A DNA stretch of 62,637 nucleotides from Nevskia sp035651715 (GTDB taxonomy: Bacteria > Pseudomonadota > Gammaproteobacteria > Nevskiales > Nevskiaceae): the NCBI GenBank assembly GCA_035651715.1, contig DASRFD010000006.1:1-62637 (forward strand). Reading direction: 5' to 3'. This document shows positions 1-8,868 of the stretch, in pieces (position 1 is the first letter of the stretch; each line of letters opens with the position of its first letter). The notes under the pieces are model-generated. The model made no database searches, was not told the DNA's origin, and saw nothing but the letters and a program-made list of their open reading frames with translations. Position numbers and translations under genes: made by a program.

Positions 1-727
1 TGAGCTCGCGCCAGGTCACACCTTTATCGGATGTGCGCAGCACCGTCCCGCTCTGGCCAACCGCATAGCCCGTTCCGTCCGGGCGGATTTCGATGGCGAA
101 TATCGAGGCGTCTCCTTTATGCAAGGCGCGCCACGACTTCCCGGCGTCCTCCGAGCGGAGGATGAGTCCGAACTCCCCGGCCACGGTAATGGCGCCTGCA
201 TCGTCCACGGCGACACAGTAGAGGTGGGGATCTTCCCCGCCGGGCGTAAAGCGATCCCACCTCGGGGCAATCGACGCCCAATGCCCGCCACCATCGGTGG
301 AGCGCAGAATGGTCCCGAACGCACCCACGGCGGCAGCGACTCCGCCCTGATTGACGCTGACTCCAAACAGTCTTTTGCCCGTACCGGCGTCGCCCGCCGT
401 CCATTTGCCCGTGGCGTCCATGAACAGAATCAGCCCGCTCTGTCCGACGACGATGGCGTGCCCGGGCTGCAGGCTGACGGACAGCAGCGCCATGGAGGTC
501 GGGGCCGGAACGACGGCCTTCCAGGTTTCGCCGGCGTCCGCACTTTCCAGGATTTCGCCGTTCCCGCCGACCGCCACGCCGATTCGACCCAGCATGCCGA
601 TCGAAAAGAGAGCGTCATGCTGGGTGCCGCTCACCAATGTGGTGATCTTTGCCGGCTGATCGGCGCCGGCCGCCCCCGCCATCAGCAGGCCGGCGCCGAT
701 CAGCTTTCTCACTGCATTCGCGGACAT
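1..727 (-). CDS. YCF48/BNR-like beta-propeller protein, 3' end outside window
   Basis: The frame is open from an ATG at 727 to the left edge, so about 242 N-terminal residues are visible and the C-terminus is missing. Residues 1-22 form a signal-like stretch (short basic start, then small and hydrophobic residues ending in GAAGA). After it come repeated units of the form G-x-x-G-x-I-L-x-S-x-D-x-G-x-x-W (for example GTILRSTDGG and GLILRSEDAG), the repeat of YCF48/BNR photosystem-assembly-like propellers. The start lies 3 nt after the stop of the DUF1329 gene, so the two are probably co-translated. YCF48-like proteins often accompany DUF1329 proteins and RND exporters in proteobacteria. The role is inferred to be a periplasmic or envelope accessory to that exporter; no enzyme activity is suggested. 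Confidence 0.75.
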   Translation of the reverse strand, partial: MSANAVRKLIGAGLLMAGAAGADQPAKITTLVSGTQHDALFSIGMLGRIGVAVGGNGEILESADAGETWKAVVPAPTSMALLSVSLQPGHAIVVGQSGLILFMDATGKWTAGDAGTGKRLFGVSVNQGGVAAAVGAFGTILRSTDGGGHWASIAPRWDRFTPGGEDPHLYCVAVDDAGAITVAGEFGLILRSEDAGKSWRALHKGDASIFAIEIRPDGTGYAVGQSGTVLRTSDKGVTWREL

Positions 728-730
728 CGG

Positions 731-2125
731 TCAGGCGGCGCCGAGGCGCTGGATCGCCTGCACCGTCAGGAACTTGTTGTAGACGTCGATGCCCTGCGCC
801 CCGTACTGGCTCTTGTAGCCGCCGGCGACCTCTCGTGCCTGGACGAAGCGGCTCATGCGGTTGGCCTGGATGTCGTGGCTCATCACGTGGGTCCAGGACC
901 AGGCCGGGTGCTTCCCGTCGTTGAGGGTGTAGTGCTCGTTGGAGTACTGGGCGTAGGCCGGCTCGAACGACTTCCACAGTTCGCCGCGCCGGTCGTAGGT
1001 GTTGTAGGCGACGTACATCATGTTTCGGGCATCGATCCACACCCGCTTCTTGCCCACCGGCGAGCGTGGATAGCCGGTCGGCTCGGCCTCGATGACCAGA
1101 ACCTCCGGCACCAGCTCCATCCAGGTATCGAAGAAGGTCTGGTTCTTCGGGCCGCCGTGAACCGGCCGCTCCCAGTTGTCCATGACGCCGCCGTAACCCT
1201 GCATGAAATTGCGCGACCCGATGCAGCCCAGGAACGGCTTGCGCTCCACGATCCGGTAGTTGCCCCAGGTCAGCATCGGGTCGCCCGCGGCCCACGCGTC
1301 CGAAAGGAAGAACGTGATGCCGGGCACCAGGGGCTCGAAGCGCTGATTGGTCGGGAACTGGCGCACGCGCTTGAACGCCGGCAGATAGCCATAGAGATCC
1401 GGGAACCGGCGCTGGTCGTAGTACCACACGCTCAGAAACGAGGTGCCTGCGGTGTCGTTTGGCGCCGTGAAGAACACCGTCTGGAAGCGCAGCATGTCTT
1501 TTTTTCCCTGCCAGACCTGGTCGTCGGTTCTGGCCGTGGTGTTGAGCTCGCACCAGGGGAAGTCGTACTGGTAGGCGACGGACCCGTCCGGACCGATATC
1601 CCAATCACGGATCGCATACTGCGAATACGTGTGCCGGCCCCAGGAAAGGGTCAGATTCGCCATCGCTTCATTGCCGTCCTTGGCGTCCGGGAACGGCAGG
1701 CCGCCGATCCACGGCTCGCCGGACGCCGTGACCACGTTGCCGTTGGCATCGAACCTGGCCTTGCCCTTGTTACGAAGCGTCGCCTCCAGGTATTCATATG
1801 GAAACAGCTTGGAGACGTCCTGGGTCGATTCGATGATGTTGATCCGCCGCCCCATGGTCTTGACCTGCTGGTAGGCAATCGGGTCCAGCAGGTCCTTCAC
1901 CAGGTCGACATTCGCCGCGGTGATCACGTCACCAGGCTTGACCTTGCCCTTGGTGTACATCTCGATCGAGCGCAACTCGTCGGGGTAGGCCTTGGAGGCA
2001 TCGGCAGTGTTGCCGATCATCGGCCATAGGGGCGCCAGCAGCCCCGCGCCGGCGCCGATCGCCCCCTTTTTCAACAGCGCACGGCGCGCGTAGTCAACGT
2101 CGTACTTTCTGATGCGCATGGTCAA
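731..2125 (-). CDS. DUF1329 family protein with Tat-type signal (copy 1)
   Basis: This 464-aa protein belongs to the DUF1329 family (outer-membrane lipoprotein-sorting-like fold, function unknown). The N-terminus carries a twin-arginine-like motif (YARRALLKKG, about residues 9-19) and a hydrophobic stretch, so export through Tat is likely. It is clearly paralogous to the DUF1329 protein at 18871-20250. Both contain the blocks KAYPDEL/KAYPEEL, GEPWIGG/GKPWIGG, FPTNQRFEPLVPG/FPTDQRFEPLVPG, LSDAWAAGDP and KKRVW. It lies between an RND exporter and a YCF48-like gene, a grouping often linked to handling hydrophobic compounds in the envelope. No catalytic residues can be named. Confidence 0.85.
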   Translation of the reverse strand: MTMRIRKYDVDYARRALLKKGAIGAGAGLLAPLWPMIGNTADASKAYPDELRSIEMYTKGKVKPGDVITAANVDLVKDLLDPIAYQQVKTMGRRINIIESTQDVSKLFPYEYLEATLRNKGKARFDANGNVVTASGEPWIGGLPFPDAKDGNEAMANLTLSWGRHTYSQYAIRDWDIGPDGSVAYQYDFPWCELNTTARTDDQVWQGKKDMLRFQTVFFTAPNDTAGTSFLSVWYYDQRRFPDLYGYLPAFKRVRQFPTNQRFEPLVPGITFFLSDAWAAGDPMLTWGNYRIVERKPFLGCIGSRNFMQGYGGVMDNWERPVHGGPKNQTFFDTWMELVPEVLVIEAEPTGYPRSPVGKKRVWIDARNMMYVAYNTYDRRGELWKSFEPAYAQYSNEHYTLNDGKHPAWSWTHVMSHDIQANRMSRFVQAREVAGGYKSQYGAQGIDVYNKFLTVQAIQRLGAA

Positions 2126-2167
2126 TCTCCTCAGTGAATCACGTAGATCAAAGGCGCGGGCGCGCCA

Positions 2168-4609
2168 TCAGCTTTCCGGTATCAGGCCGGCAGCAGCGTC
2201 GTCCTCTTCGGTAAACAGGGAAAGATCCACCCCTTCCCCGACCAGCAAGTCTTTTCGCGATACGAAAGCCGGCTTGATCACCCACACCAGCAGCGGCAGA
2301 ACCACCAGCGCGAGAACCATGTTGATGAGCATCGTCAGCACCAGCAGCAGCCCCATGTCCGCGACGAACTTGAGGCTCGACAGGAAGTACCACGGCGCGA
2401 TGCCGACAAGCATGATCGAGGCGGTAAACGTGATTGCCTTGCCGGTGGTGGTGAGCGAGGCGGTGATCGCCTTGCCCCAGTCCGCGCCGTGGGCATGGAA
2501 CTCCTCGCAGATGCGCGAGAGCAGGTAGATGCCGTAATCGATGCCTACGCCCACGCCGACGCAGCACACCAGCAGCGCGTTGATATCGAGGCCGATTCCG
2601 ATCAGCTTCATGCCCGCGGTGAGGATGAAGTTGGCCAGATTCACGGGAATCAGCAGAATGATCCCCGCCATAATGGAACGATAGGCAAAGCTGCATCCGA
2701 GCAGAATCACCAGATTCAGGCAGCCGACGATGGTCCAGTGATACCGCTTGACCACGTTGTTCATCGCCTGCTGCAGAGCGATGGTTCCCGAGCCCAGCCG
2801 GATGCGGAAGCTTGCGTGATCCGGGTTGATCGCGTCGACGGCCTTTGAGGCTGCCGCCAGCGCCGAATCGACCGTTTCCTGCTTGTTGTCCTTGAACCAC
2901 AGCGAGACCGTCCCGTTCTCCTGCTCGAAATCGATGACGTTCGAATAGGCCTTCGGGCTGCTTCCGACCATGACGGCGGCGGCGGCGGCGTTGACGGACG
3001 TGTCGTCGGCATCCAGGGGCAGCCATTTCGGATTGCCTCCCGCGAACAGGCGGTTTCCCTCCATCAAGTAATCGCCGAACGACAAGGTTGCCCGCGGAGG
3101 GTGTGCCCCGCTCTCCACCGCGTGCTGCAGCTTGATCATCGTCAGGATGGCATCCTCCTGGTGCATCAGGCGGTTGCGGTCCTTCTGGTCTTTGGCCTCG
3201 AAAACGATCTCCAGGGTGTTGACGCCCGGGAAATTGCGGTTGATCTGGTGGACGGCCTGGTTGTATTCCGACACCGGCCACAGCAGCGAGCTGCCTTCCA
3301 CCGGATTGCCGATGCGGATGTGGAGGGCGTTCACCAGGGCATAAACGGCGACACCCACGACAATCACGCAGGTGTAACGGGCGCGCCTGCCGAACGTCAG
3401 GCTGGCGATGCCGCGCAGGAGCGAGTGGAACGCCGTCTGCATCCCGCCGTGGCTGCCCTGGCCGACAAGCCGCGCGACGTTTTTCGGAGCAGGCAGGGAA
3501 GCCAGCAGCAGCGAGATCAGAATGACCCCGGTCGGGATCAGCCAGATCGCCCAGAATCCGCAAAACACGGCGAATCGCTCCATCGCCGGAATCGGGGCGA
3601 TGGCGATGAGAAAGATGCCGACGATGTCCGTGAAGATGCCGAGCACCGACGGCGCCATCATCACCCCCATGGTGATCTCGGCGGCCTTTACCCGGTCATT
3701 GACGTGGGCGAATATCTCATAGTAGCGCTCGGTGAACTGGACGCAGTGCGAAAATGACCGTGCCACGAGCAGAAGCGGCACGACCATCAGCAGCGGCTCG
3801 ATTGGCGACTTCAGCCACCCGACAAATCCGAAGCCCCAGATGGCGGCGACAGCGCTGGTCAGGATCGGCGTCACCACGCCGACGACATTGCGCATGTACA
3901 GGGTCAGCGACAGGACCAGTGCGCCAATCGTGATGCACGCGATCCACATCAGCTCCGACTCGTAGTGGTAGACCCAGCCGGTGAGGACGGGCTGCCCGGC
4001 CATCAGCACCTCGTGGTGCTCGTCGCCGGCGTCCCTGGCCAGCTTGCGCACGTAGTCGAACACCGTGCCGTAATCGAGCCTTTGCTCGATGAACGTCGCG
4101 TTGATCAACGTAGAGGCGGAATCCTTCGAGATCAGAAATGTCCTGGCGTTCGGGGACTTGTCGACGCGATTGCGGAAATCGTCGATTTCATCCTTGCTGG
4201 TGGGGACGTGATCGCCCATCAGGGGGCGCATGTCGATGCCTTCCGGCGTCGCCTCGATGTAGCGCGCCTTCTCGGTGGCAATCGACAGGATCTGATCGTG
4301 GTCGACGCCCGGGGCCAGGTCGATGTCGCGCGTCAATTTCCAGACTTTTGCGAGGGTCTCGGCGTTGTAGATGTCTCCGTCTTTCCGCTTGACCATCAGC
4401 GTCACCGTGAGCGGGTTGCCGAAGTTGGGATGATCCTTGAACACCTGAACGTACGGATCGTCTTTGGGCAAGAGATCCGAAAAGATCGTCTTCAGCTCGA
4501 CGTTCCTCAGGCCCGCACAGAAGAAGCCGGTAACCAATACGAAGATTCCGGCAACCAGGACACGATGGCGCATGACGCCACGGGCGATTCGGAATCTCAG
4601 TGAAAACAT
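2168..4609 (-). CDS. RND superfamily (MMPL-type) exporter
   Basis: An 813-aa inner-membrane protein with the duplicated layout of RND/MMPL transporters. There is one N-terminal membrane helix (about 15-35), a periplasmic domain (about 40-210), a block of five or six helices (about 215-400), a second N-terminal-type helix near 420, a second periplasmic domain (about 440-625) and a final helix block (about 630-780). The motif GIDYGIYLLSR in the second half is typical of the family's helix 4. The C-terminus is short and acidic. It is co-oriented with the DUF1329 and YCF48-like genes 42 nt downstream, so the three probably form one envelope module. The substrate is unknown; a hydrophobic intermediate or product of the ketone pathway is an inference from context. 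Confidence 0.87.
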   Translation of the reverse strand: MFSLRFRIARGVMRHRVLVAGIFVLVTGFFCAGLRNVELKTIFSDLLPKDDPYVQVFKDHPNFGNPLTVTLMVKRKDGDIYNAETLAKVWKLTRDIDLAPGVDHDQILSIATEKARYIEATPEGIDMRPLMGDHVPTSKDEIDDFRNRVDKSPNARTFLISKDSASTLINATFIEQRLDYGTVFDYVRKLARDAGDEHHEVLMAGQPVLTGWVYHYESELMWIACITIGALVLSLTLYMRNVVGVVTPILTSAVAAIWGFGFVGWLKSPIEPLLMVVPLLLVARSFSHCVQFTERYYEIFAHVNDRVKAAEITMGVMMAPSVLGIFTDIVGIFLIAIAPIPAMERFAVFCGFWAIWLIPTGVILISLLLASLPAPKNVARLVGQGSHGGMQTAFHSLLRGIASLTFGRRARYTCVIVVGVAVYALVNALHIRIGNPVEGSSLLWPVSEYNQAVHQINRNFPGVNTLEIVFEAKDQKDRNRLMHQEDAILTMIKLQHAVESGAHPPRATLSFGDYLMEGNRLFAGGNPKWLPLDADDTSVNAAAAAVMVGSSPKAYSNVIDFEQENGTVSLWFKDNKQETVDSALAAASKAVDAINPDHASFRIRLGSGTIALQQAMNNVVKRYHWTIVGCLNLVILLGCSFAYRSIMAGIILLIPVNLANFILTAGMKLIGIGLDINALLVCCVGVGVGIDYGIYLLSRICEEFHAHGADWGKAITASLTTTGKAITFTASIMLVGIAPWYFLSSLKFVADMGLLLVLTMLINMVLALVVLPLLVWVIKPAFVSRKDLLVGEGVDLSLFTEEDDAAAGLIPES

Positions 4610-5007
4610 GGCATCCCCGTGTGAAGGTCGGCGTTATATTCGAATGGCCGCGCTCCGCGGCCGCCCGGCGTCATCGCCGGGGCGCGGACAGCTCCATCGG
4701 GGGCTCTGGTGCATGCCATCTGGTTGTTTCTCCTCCGTCGAGCCCTTCGGGAAGGCTCGTTCGGCATCTCACTGCGGAACCGGGATTGAGGTCCCGCTTT
4801 TGGGAGGAGCTTATGCAGGCGGCTCGCGTCAGTATTGGATAATGTTCAGCGCGATCTTGTACAACGTCGCCATCCACGTTTTCGCAGGCCGCAGATGAGC
4901 CGGCAACGAGCCCTTATTGCCCGGGCTTACACGTTGCACGCACTGGCGCAGACCGTATGATCCGGAACGTTGCCGACGCCGCGGCGCTTTCGCCGATGCG
5001 GCCGGGC
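4610..5007. other. 398-bp non-coding gap between the AraC gene and the RND gene
   Basis: No credible gene is seen on either strand; the open frames here lack ribosome binding sites and family features. The gap holds the 5' region of the RND exporter, with a weak GGGGA ribosome binding site 6 nt before its ATG. A 5-bp dyad (CGGGA/TCCCG, around 4782-4797) is too weak to call. No promoter close to consensus was recognised. Confidence 0.5.
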
Positions 5008-5895
5008 TCAACGCCTGGCCTGCTCCCGAAATGCGTTTGGCGTGGTCCCGAGGTGTTTCTGAAAAACGCGCGTCATGTGGCTCTGGTCGAAGAATCCGCT
5101 GCGAGCCGATATCTGCTTGATGGCAAGCGCCGTCTTGGTGAGCAGCTGCTGCGCGCAAAGCAACCGCCGCTGCACGACATAGGAGTGCGGCGCGACGCCG
5201 AACCGTTGCTTGAACTGACGCAGGAAATGCGAAGAGCTGATATGGGCAACCTCGGCCAGTTCGTCCAGGCTGAGCTGCTGGTCGAGGTTGACCTCGATGT
5301 ACTCCTCGACCATCTTCGCCTGGATCGGCGAAAGGCCGCATGGCCCCTGGTTCTCCCGGAACGCAACGGAAGCGTATCGGCGCAGGATCTGGATGCAGAT
5401 CTGGGTAGTGATGGCATCGACGTAGAGCCGGCCGCCGAGGTGATCGCTGCGGATTTCATTGGCCAGGGCGGCGATTCCGTGGCGCAGCATGGGATCGTCG
5501 ATCTTCAGCACGTCGCGCAGCTTCACTTCGTCGATGTCCCGGTCGTACATTTCACCGGACGTCTTTGCCAGCTTGTCGTGGGTCAGATAGAGGTGGGTGA
5601 CCTCAATATCGCTGGTCCAATGCCACTGCGACTCCTCCGCCCTGGTCAGCAGGGAGATGTTGCCTGGCACCATGAACTCGTGGAGCCACGGCCCGTCGAC
5701 CTTGCGGTCCATCGATGTAGGCCCGCTGCCGTAGGCCACCAGCATGAAGTCCCGCATCGGCGGAACATAGACCTCGGAAGGTGAGTAATGGTAGGACCGG
5801 AGCATGACATTGCTCCAACCGGCCTCGTCGCTGGCCAGCAGAACGTCCCCGGGTACCCACTTTGGAAGATCCTGTGGGCGGATCATTTCGTTCAT
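5008..5895 (-). CDS. AraC family transcriptional regulator
   Basis: A 295-aa regulator. The C-terminal third (about 195-290) is an AraC/XylS two-helix-turn-helix domain, with LSLDELAEVAHISSSHFLRQ as the first HTH and the typical ending GFFDQSHMTRVFQKHLGTTP in the second. The N-terminal ~180 residues look like the effector-binding part of AraC proteins without a clear named fold. The start at 5895 was preferred over an upstream ATG (5913) because GGAGGAG lies a few bases before it. It lies in the set-1 gene series downstream of scoAB and a small LuxR-type protein, so control of ketone degradation or of the adjacent exporter is a reasonable inference. Confidence 0.88.
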   Translation of the reverse strand: MNEMIRPQDLPKWVPGDVLLASDEAGWSNVMLRSYHYSPSEVYVPPMRDFMLVAYGSGPTSMDRKVDGPWLHEFMVPGNISLLTRAEESQWHWTSDIEVTHLYLTHDKLAKTSGEMYDRDIDEVKLRDVLKIDDPMLRHGIAALANEIRSDHLGGRLYVDAITTQICIQILRRYASVAFRENQGPCGLSPIQAKMVEEYIEVNLDQQLSLDELAEVAHISSSHFLRQFKQRFGVAPHSYVVQRRLLCAQQLLTKTALAIKQISARSGFFDQSHMTRVFQKHLGTTPNAFREQARR

Positions 5896-5949
5896 GGTTC
5901 CTCTCCTCCACAATCATTATGTGCCTGGGGCGCGGCAGCTTCGGCTGCT

Positions 5950-6273
5950 CTACTCCTTTTTTCCAGGCGCACTACCCATTGGGGCGGGCGAGCCGCTGCC
6001 TCCACCGGGACCGGTTTGCGGGCCGGGCACGGTGACCAGCCCCCACTGCAAGGCTCGAACAACCGCCTCCGTGCGGCACTTGACGTGCAGCTTTTCGAAT
6101 ATTCCCTTCAGATGAAACTTGACGGTGTCGCCACCGATGTTCATGCGCGAGGCCACCTCGACATTCGTGGCCCCGGTGGCGAGCAGCCGCAGCACCTGAA
6201 TTTGACGCGGTGTCAGGAGGCTCCCGGGGGAGCCTGGATGCGCCTTTCTGGTGCCTGCGGGCACGGAACGCAT
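5950..6273 (-). CDS. stand-alone LuxR/GerE-type helix-turn-helix protein
   Basis: A 107-aa protein made almost only of a LuxR/NarL-type DNA-binding domain (about 20-80, beginning LLTPRQIQVLRLLATG and including the recognition-helix region GGDTVKFHLKGIF). No receiver, autoinducer or ATPase domain precedes it. The last 25 residues are Gly/Pro-rich. It starts 10 nt after the scoB stop, without a strong ribosome binding site, so translation may be coupled. Its HTH resembles the C-terminal domain of the LAL regulator at 8869-11724. It could act as a small co-regulator, or be the remnant of a larger regulator that lost its sensor domain. A short stem-loop (GCAGC/GCTGC, 5935-5948) follows the stop. 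Confidence 0.72.
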   Translation of the reverse strand: MRSVPAGTRKAHPGSPGSLLTPRQIQVLRLLATGATNVEVASRMNIGGDTVKFHLKGIFEKLHVKCRTEAVVRALQWGLVTVPGPQTGPGGGSGSPAPMGSAPGKKE

Positions 6274-6283
6274 GCTGTGGGTG

Positions 6284-6925
6284 TCAGATGGCTACGATGT
6301 AATCAGCCTCGGTTCGGGCTTGCACGTCCTCCGGGGAAACGCCGGCCGCGAGCTCGATCATCCGCGCACCTGCCCCCTTCCTGTCGATTTCGAACACCGC
6401 AAGGTCGGTGATCAGGAGATCCACCACGCCGCTGCCGGTGAGCGGGAGGGAACACCTGCGCTTGAATTTCGGCTCGCCGCTCTTTTCGGTGTGCTCCATG
6501 ACCACCACCACCCGGCGCACTCCGGCAACCAGGTCCATGGCGCCGCCCATGCCCTTGATCATTTTTCCGGGAACCATCCAATTGGCGAGATCGCCGTTGC
6601 CCGCAACCTGCATTCCACCGAGGATGCACAGATTGATGTGCCCACCACGAATCATGGCGAAGCTGTCTGCGCTCGAGAAAAAGCTCGATGTCGGCAGCGT
6701 GGAGATCGTCTGCTTGCCGGCGTTGATGAGGTCCGGATCCACCTCGTCTTCGTAGGGGAAAGGGCCCATCCCCAGCATGCCGTTCTCGCTTTGCAAGGTG
6801 ACCGACATCCCTTTCGGAATGTGGTTGGCCACCAATGTGGGAATGCCGATGCCGAGGTTGACATAGAAGCCGTCCCGCAGTTCCTGCGCGGCGCGGATGG
6901 CCATCTGTTCGCGTGTCCAGGGCAT
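6284..6925 (-). CDS. scoB: 3-oxoacid CoA-transferase, subunit B
   Basis: A 213-aa beta subunit of a family I CoA-transferase (succinyl-CoA:3-ketoacid type). Features visible: NLGIGIPTLVANHIP near residue 23 and the active-site block SENGMLGMGP, with the catalytic glutamate at residue 47 that forms the glutamyl-CoA thioester. The start codon shares one base with the scoA stop (TGATG), which implies translational coupling. The reaction is transfer of CoA from succinyl-CoA or acetyl-CoA to a beta-keto acid. Next to a ketone carboxylase set, it would activate the carboxylated ketone (acetoacetate or a longer or aryl analogue) before thiolysis. No thiolase gene is present in the window. Confidence 0.93.
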   Translation of the reverse strand: MPWTREQMAIRAAQELRDGFYVNLGIGIPTLVANHIPKGMSVTLQSENGMLGMGPFPYEDEVDPDLINAGKQTISTLPTSSFFSSADSFAMIRGGHINLCILGGMQVAGNGDLANWMVPGKMIKGMGGAMDLVAGVRRVVVVMEHTEKSGEPKFKRRCSLPLTGSGVVDLLITDLAVFEIDRKGAGARMIELAAGVSPEDVQARTEADYIVAI

Positions 6926-7635
6926 CAGTTCGCCTCCCTCTTTCGCGTGGTGAGCCGCTCGATGTGTTTGTCGTAGTGCGCGCCGACGACAAGGCGCTGA
7001 ACATAAATTCCCGGGGTGTGGATCGCATCCGGATCAAGGGTTCCCGCCGGGACCAGTTCTTCCACCTCGGCAATTGTTACCTTTGCGGCGGTGGCAATCA
7101 TCGGATTGAAGTTGCGCGCCGTCCTGCGGTACACCAGGTTGCCTTCCGGGTCTCCCTTCCAGGCCTTGACCAGGGCAATGTCCGCGGTCAGTCCGGTTTC
7201 CATCACATACCACTCGCCCCCGAACTCCCGCGTTTCCTTTCCCTCGGCCACCATCGTGCCGTAGCCAGTGCGGGTAAAGAAGGCCGGAATGCCGGCGCCT
7301 CCCGCACGGATTCGTTCGGCCAGGGTTCCCTGCGGATTGAATTCGATTTCGATGTCGCCGGCGATGAAGCGGCTTTCCAGGATCTTGTTGTCGCCGACGT
7401 AACTCGCGACCACCCGGCGGATCTGGCCGTTCGCCAGGACAAGCCACATGCCGTGGTTGTCGCACCCGACGTTGTTGCCGATGATGGTCAGGGCCTTCGC
7501 CCCTGAATCGCGCAGGCCGACGATGAGGTTCTCGGGAATTCCACAAAGCCCGAATCCGCCGGCCATGACCGTCATGCCGTCGAACGTCAGCCCCCGCAGG
7601 GCGCTATGTGCGTCAGGGTATAGTTTGGTCGACAT
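6925..7635 (-). CDS. scoA: 3-oxoacid CoA-transferase, subunit A
   Basis: A 236-aa alpha subunit of the same family I CoA-transferase. It shows the family's glycine-rich block MAGGFGLCGIPENLI (about 25-39), NNVGCDN and the ending GIYVQRLVVG. It pairs with scoB through a 1-nt overlap. The ribosome binding site is weak. The gap upstream to the apcE-like gene is 198 nt and contains only a doubtful 71-codon frame, so scoAB could have its own promoter or be read through from apcE. Confidence 0.93.
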   Translation of the reverse strand: MSTKLYPDAHSALRGLTFDGMTVMAGGFGLCGIPENLIVGLRDSGAKALTIIGNNVGCDNHGMWLVLANGQIRRVVASYVGDNKILESRFIAGDIEIEFNPQGTLAERIRAGGAGIPAFFTRTGYGTMVAEGKETREFGGEWYVMETGLTADIALVKAWKGDPEGNLVYRRTARNFNPMIATAAKVTIAEVEELVPAGTLDPDAIHTPGIYVQRLVVGAHYDKHIERLTTRKREAN

Positions 7636-7833
7636 GCGGTTTCAGGTTCGTAGCTGTCTTGGCTTTCTCGATTCGGTACAACGTCGACATCAGGTACGCG
7701 GTGCTGCGCAAGGCCGGCTGAATCGGCTGGGTCGGCCACCACCACAGGGCAATGGCCTGGTCGAGGCGCCTTGATGAACTCGCACCTGGAACCTTCGTGG
7801 GAAAATGGAGGGAACGGTGCTCCGCCATACGTG

Positions 7834-8685
7834 CTAGCGGAACTGCTCCAGCCAGCTGAGCAGCCGCTCGGGGATCACATCGCCGGACATGGTGATGTAG
7901 TAAAAGCCAACACCCTCCTTTTCGATGGCGCCGGACGGCCCTTCAGCTCCGTACCGGATCAGGTGTCCGATCCGCCCGGGAGATCGGCCCATGCCGATCT
8001 GATAGTCGAACCCGGCCTCGGCAGGAACGGCATTTTCCGCGCCGGCGGCCATCAATCCCACCTCCCAGCGGTAATGCTGGGCCTTGTTCACGATCGGCTC
8101 GTAGCTTTCCAGCCATTCATCGGCGAGGTCGGACACCGTGGGAGGCTCGATGATCAGCAGGCTATCGAGCCGGCTTTCCGACAGGGCACCCAGCAAGTCT
8201 GCGAGATACACAGCAGCGTTGGCGGCGTCTTCCGGGCCCACCGGAGACGTCGGGGGCGCGCGGTGCGCGAGCTCGTAGGCCAGCTCAAGAAGCCGGCCCG
8301 GCGACGGCATCGACAAGACCAGCGGTCGCGTGGGGTTGGCCGACCGCAACGGCGCGAGCAGAGCGATGAGGCTTTCGCGCAACGCCGGGTGCCCGAGGAG
8401 CACCCGCAGCGGGTATCCGAGCCGACTCTTGCCCCGCATGTCCCGGGCGAGGTCATCGCTGGCAGCGGCCATGGCCCGCAGAATCGGCTCCAGCGGCAGT
8501 TCGACGACGCCCGACTTGAGCAACCCCTGCGCCTGCGAATGGAATGCCGCAAATCTGGCCTGGTCCAGCCAGGGAACGGCTCCGCGGGCCAGCAGGCGCC
8601 CGGCGTATTCATAAAAATCGACCCAGGCAGCGGACGGGCCAGTCGCAAACGCCGAGACCGTTCTCCCTGCTAGCTCGGTCCTCAT
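7834..8685 (-). CDS. ApcE-position protein, copy 1 (putative ketone carboxylase epsilon-type subunit)
   Basis: A 283-aa soluble protein whose family I do not recognise with certainty. It is paralogous to the 276-aa protein at 28321-29151. Shared landmarks are an N-terminal Y-A-G-R-L-L-A-x-G-A-x-P-W-L, LVL-(S/A)-(M/L)-PSPRL/GRL in the middle, AAxYxADxL and AHYRWE/QHYRWE near 205. Both lie in carboxylase gene sets. Their size and setting match ApcE, the ~34-kDa fifth component of acetophenone carboxylase in Aromatoleum aromaticum. Assignment to ApcE is by position and size, not by a recognised signature; a distant uroporphyrinogen-decarboxylase/MetE-like fold is another possibility. The ribosome binding site GAGGA is good, and it diverges from the LAL regulator with 183 nt between. 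Confidence 0.6.
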   Translation of the reverse strand: MRTELAGRTVSAFATGPSAAWVDFYEYAGRLLARGAVPWLDQARFAAFHSQAQGLLKSGVVELPLEPILRAMAAASDDLARDMRGKSRLGYPLRVLLGHPALRESLIALLAPLRSANPTRPLVLSMPSPGRLLELAYELAHRAPPTSPVGPEDAANAAVYLADLLGALSESRLDSLLIIEPPTVSDLADEWLESYEPIVNKAQHYRWEVGLMAAGAENAVPAEAGFDYQIGMGRSPGRIGHLIRYGAEGPSGAIEKEGVGFYYITMSGDVIPERLLSWLEQFR

Positions 8686-8868
8686 AGATTCGTCCTCAAT
8701 CAGCCCCGGGAAGGGGTCGGAATCGACTTGAAAGGCTATACAGTCGCTCTGCGCTCGCTAACCACACCTACGGGTAGGTCGAGTTCTTGATTCGGGTGGA
8801 GTAGCTTTAAGGTCCGACCAGGCCTGTGTCAGCAAAGCCGGCGGAGACCCTGGAGGAGGGTTCGGACG
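8686..8868. promoter_or_regulatory. divergent promoter region between apcE-like gene and LAL regulator
   Basis: This 183-bp divergent intergenic region contains CCTACGGGTAGG at 8767-8778, a partly palindromic site carrying the heptamer CGGGTAG (8771-8777). On the plus strand a TTGATT lies 9 nt after the heptamer, followed by TTTAAG further on. The same order (CGGGTAG, then TTGA, then TTTAA) occurs at the strong palindrome upstream of set 2 at 20273-20323. It is inferred to be a binding site for the adjacent LuxR-type regulator. Confidence 0.4.

Noticed and set aside
119..2029. Long plus-strand open frame (636 codons) opposite the DUF1329 gene
   Set aside because: It is antisense to a gene with clear family similarity, has no ribosome binding site and its composition (His/Arg/Val-rich) is that of a complementary-strand frame in GC-rich DNA. 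Similar long antisense frames opposite apc, cbb and xox genes were dropped for the same reason.
4855..7692. Similar 17-bp words (GTACAACGTCG-x-CATC) near 4859 and 7678, each in a frame starting M-x-TLY-x-I
   Set aside because: A one-mismatch 17-mer is expected by chance in a window of this size and neither frame has a ribosome binding site.
7613..7828. 71-codon minus-strand frame between scoA and the apcE-like gene
   Set aside because: No ribosome binding site, overlap with the scoA start and no recognisable family.
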